Of a stretch of DNA of 64,000 nucleotides, positions 62,773 through 64,000 are shown one piece after another. The stretch is from Lacrimispora xylanisolvens (GTDB taxonomy: Bacteria > Bacillota > Clostridia > Lachnospirales > Lachnospiraceae). The stretch covers positions 5,383,501 to 5,447,500 of the forward strand of contig CP070896.1 of NCBI GenBank assembly GCA_017084465.1, read 5' to 3'. The notes under the pieces are model-generated. The model had not been told where the DNA came from and did no database searches. It saw nothing but the letters and a program-made list of their open reading frames with translations. The translations under genes were made by a program, and so were the position numbers. The stretch's first letter is position 1, and every line of letters starts with the position of its first letter.

Positions 62773-64000
62773 GAACCAGGTGAATTATTACACCACATTT
62801 ATTAATGAGAATCCCCTTTATGAGTATGCAGGTACTTATGCGGATGAGGGGATTTCGGCAACCAATACTAAAAAGAGGGATGAGTTTAAACGAATGATAG
62901 CAGACTGCCGAGCAGGGAAGATTGACATGATTATCACTAAATCGATTTCAAGATTTGCACGAAATACACTGGACTGTCTGAATTATGTGCGGGAGCTGAA
63001 AGAATTAGGTATTGGAATCATTTTTGAAAAGGAAAATATTAATACATTGGATGCAAAAGGAGAAGTACTGCTAACTATTCTTTCTTCACTGGCGCAAGAT
63101 GAGAGCCGGTCTATTTCTGAAAATTCTACTTGGGGAATACGTAGGAGATTCGAAAAGGGGCAGCATAAGATGAGTACCAAGAGATTCCTTGGGTATGATA
63201 CAGATGAGGAGGGGAAATTGGTTATTAATCGAAAACAGGCACAGAATGTAAAACGAATATATTCAGAGTTTTTAAATGGGAAAACGGTTGATTATATTAA
63301 ACGGATTTTTGAGCGGGAGGGCGTAAAAAACTGGGACGGTGGAACGAAGTGGCAGACCACTACTTTGCAGAGTATGCTGGAAAATGAGAAGTACAAAGGC
63401 GATGCCATTCTGCAAAAGAGTTATACAACGGATTTTCTTACGAAGAAACGTGTACAGAACAATGGAGAAATACAGAAGTTTTATATTGAGGATGACCACG
63501 AAGCTATTATTGAGCCATGGATTTGGGAGTGCGTGCAGTTGGAGACTGCAAGACGGAAGAAGTACATGGAAGAACACGGGACAAACTCCTATTCCCACAA
63601 TACAGAGAATAATCCTTTCGCTTCCAAGATAGTTTGTGGGGTATGCGGGAAAGTGTTTGCCCGGAAAGGGTGGCGGAGTAGTACAGGTATTGATAGAAAG
63701 GTATGGCAGTGCAGCGAACGGTATAAAGTGAAAGGGGTTATGGGCTGTGCCAATCGACATGTGGAGGAGAGTACGCTGGAAAAAGCGTTTGTTATGGCTT
63801 GGAATGGTATTTTAGAGAATAAGGAGTACTTGTGGCAGAAATGGGAGCAGCAGAAGCAACGTGAGGATCTGTTAGAAGTGTATCGAGCAAAGAATTTTCA
63901 GGAATTAACAAAGGATAAGAAGCCGATAGATAAAATGGATACGGAATTTATACTTCGAGTATTGAATCATATCAAAGTGTTTGAGGACGGTACGTTGAGG
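62633..64000 (+). CDS. Large serine recombinase 2 (3' end outside window)
   Basis: The frame is open from ATG 62633 (GAGGAGGTGAG upstream) to the last base, 456 codons. The catalytic domain has AAYCRVSTAQEEQLLSYENQ (nucleophile Ser) and IDMIITKSISRFARNTLD. The recombinase domain includes STKRFLGYDTDEEGKLVINRKQAQ, then a zinc ribbon IVCGVCGKVFARKGW...WQCSERYKVKGVMGC. It is complete in all catalytic parts and cut by the window edge only in the C-terminal helical part. Paired large serine recombinases, with a third degenerate member, occur in Firmicute phages and ICEs; which one integrates is unknown. Confidence 0.9.
   Translation, partial: MARNITVIPARQISSTGENMSQNVRKLRVAAYCRVSTAQEEQLLSYENQVNYYTTFINENPLYEYAGTYADEGISATNTKKRDEFKRMIADCRAGKIDMIITKSISRFARNTLDCLNYVRELKELGIGIIFEKENINTLDAKGEVLLTILSSLAQDESRSISENSTWGIRRRFEKGQHKMSTKRFLGYDTDEEGKLVINRKQAQNVKRIYSEFLNGKTVDYIKRIFEREGVKNWDGGTKWQTTTLQSMLENEKYKGDAILQKSYTTDFLTKKRVQNNGEIQKFYIEDDHEAIIEPWIWECVQLETARRKKYMEEHGTNSYSHNTENNPFASKIVCGVCGKVFARKGWRSSTGIDRKVWQCSERYKVKGVMGCANRHVEESTLEKAFVMAWNGILENKEYLWQKWEQQKQREDLLEVYRAKNFQELTKDKKPIDKMDTEFILRVLNHIKVFEDGTLR

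Larger units (their letters stand above)
22374..64000 (+). mobile_element. Siphovirus prophage, HK97-type head, serine-recombinase integrated (right end outside window)
   Basis: From the end of rlmD to the window edge the genes form one phage: repressor/ImmA, replication (family A polymerase, VapE, SNF2), methyltransferases, terminases, portal, protease, capsid, tail, lysis, then recombinases. The left boundary is inferred from gene content; the first phage-side gene could still be host. Serine recombinases use very short crossover cores, so an attachment site cannot be read from one end. Cargo genes appear at the left edge (HrgA-like), in the early/late gap (SymE-like), after terminase (DUF3795) and before the tape measure (two unknown genes). 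Confidence 0.88.

Noticed and set aside
1..64000. CRISPR arrays, rRNA and tRNA genes, insertion sequences
   Set aside because: Reading through the window I found no spaced direct-repeat array, no tRNA-like cloverleaf or rRNA segment, and no DDE or HUH transposase. A covariance-model scan would be needed to exclude small RNAs fully.

Overview
The window looks like a chromosome segment from a low-to-mid GC Firmicute of the Lachnospiraceae (Clostridium cluster XIVa) type. The reasons are strong AGGAGG ribosome-binding sites, frequent ATG/GTG starts, gut-type glycoside hydrolase genes, and a prophage with the gene content usual for gut clostridia (DUF2800, DUF2815, VapE, VRR-NUC, SNF2, HK97 head genes). 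All genes but one lie on the + strand. About 22.4 kb is host chromosome. The remaining ~41.6 kb is a prophage that runs off the right edge.

Host part. 1-11.2 kb is a uronide-oligosaccharide utilisation locus: ABC sugar importer (binding protein, two permeases), a GH2 beta-glucuronidase/galactosidase, a GH88-type unsaturated glucuronyl hydrolase, a DUF2264 protein and a large LacZ-type GH2 enzyme. 11.3-12.8 kb holds three small stress/unknown genes (DUF3788, MmcQ/YjbR, DinB). 12.9-16.7 kb is a heterodimeric ABC exporter of the BmrC/BmrD (TM287/288) kind, preceded by a small leader-peptide gene and tandem intrinsic terminators. This arrangement suggests ribosome-mediated attenuation. Then come a patatin-like phospholipase, a 46/47-bp tandem repeat, PcrA helicase, a small membrane protein and RlmD, an rRNA methyltransferase whose 3' side is the probable prophage insertion point.

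Prophage (about 22.4 kb to beyond 64 kb), a siphovirus with HK97-type head. The left edge carries a HARE-HTH/PD-(D/E)XK nuclease (HrgA-like), then an XRE repressor and ImmA peptidase flanked by two copies of one operator-like motif. Replication and early genes follow: sigma-like regulator, two nucleoside-deoxyribosyltransferase-like paralogues, DUF2800, DUF2815, family A DNA polymerase, VapE primase/helicase, VRR-NUC, SNF2 helicase. Next come HNH, a SymE-like gene on the minus strand, two DNA methyltransferases, and a small amidoligase plus gamma-glutamylcyclotransferase cassette. The late genes are terminases, portal, ClpP-like protease, capsid, connectors, tail tube, tail chaperone with a -1 slippery site, tape measure, tail/baseplate, holin and amidase. 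Three overlapping serine-recombinase-family genes end the window. Cargo genes interrupt the late operon: DUF3795 between terminase and portal, and an AT-rich pair of unrecognised genes (51.4-53.1 kb) between tail chaperone and tape measure.

Two cross-cutting points matter to a reader. First, about 19 one- or two-base indels, almost all in short homopolymers, break 14 genes in both host and phage DNA. I saw no nonsense substitution that breaks a gene. I treat these as probable sequencing/assembly errors and give each gene as one full-length span. Second, intrinsic terminators stand between many of the late genes, so the late operon probably needs antitermination or uses graded read-through.
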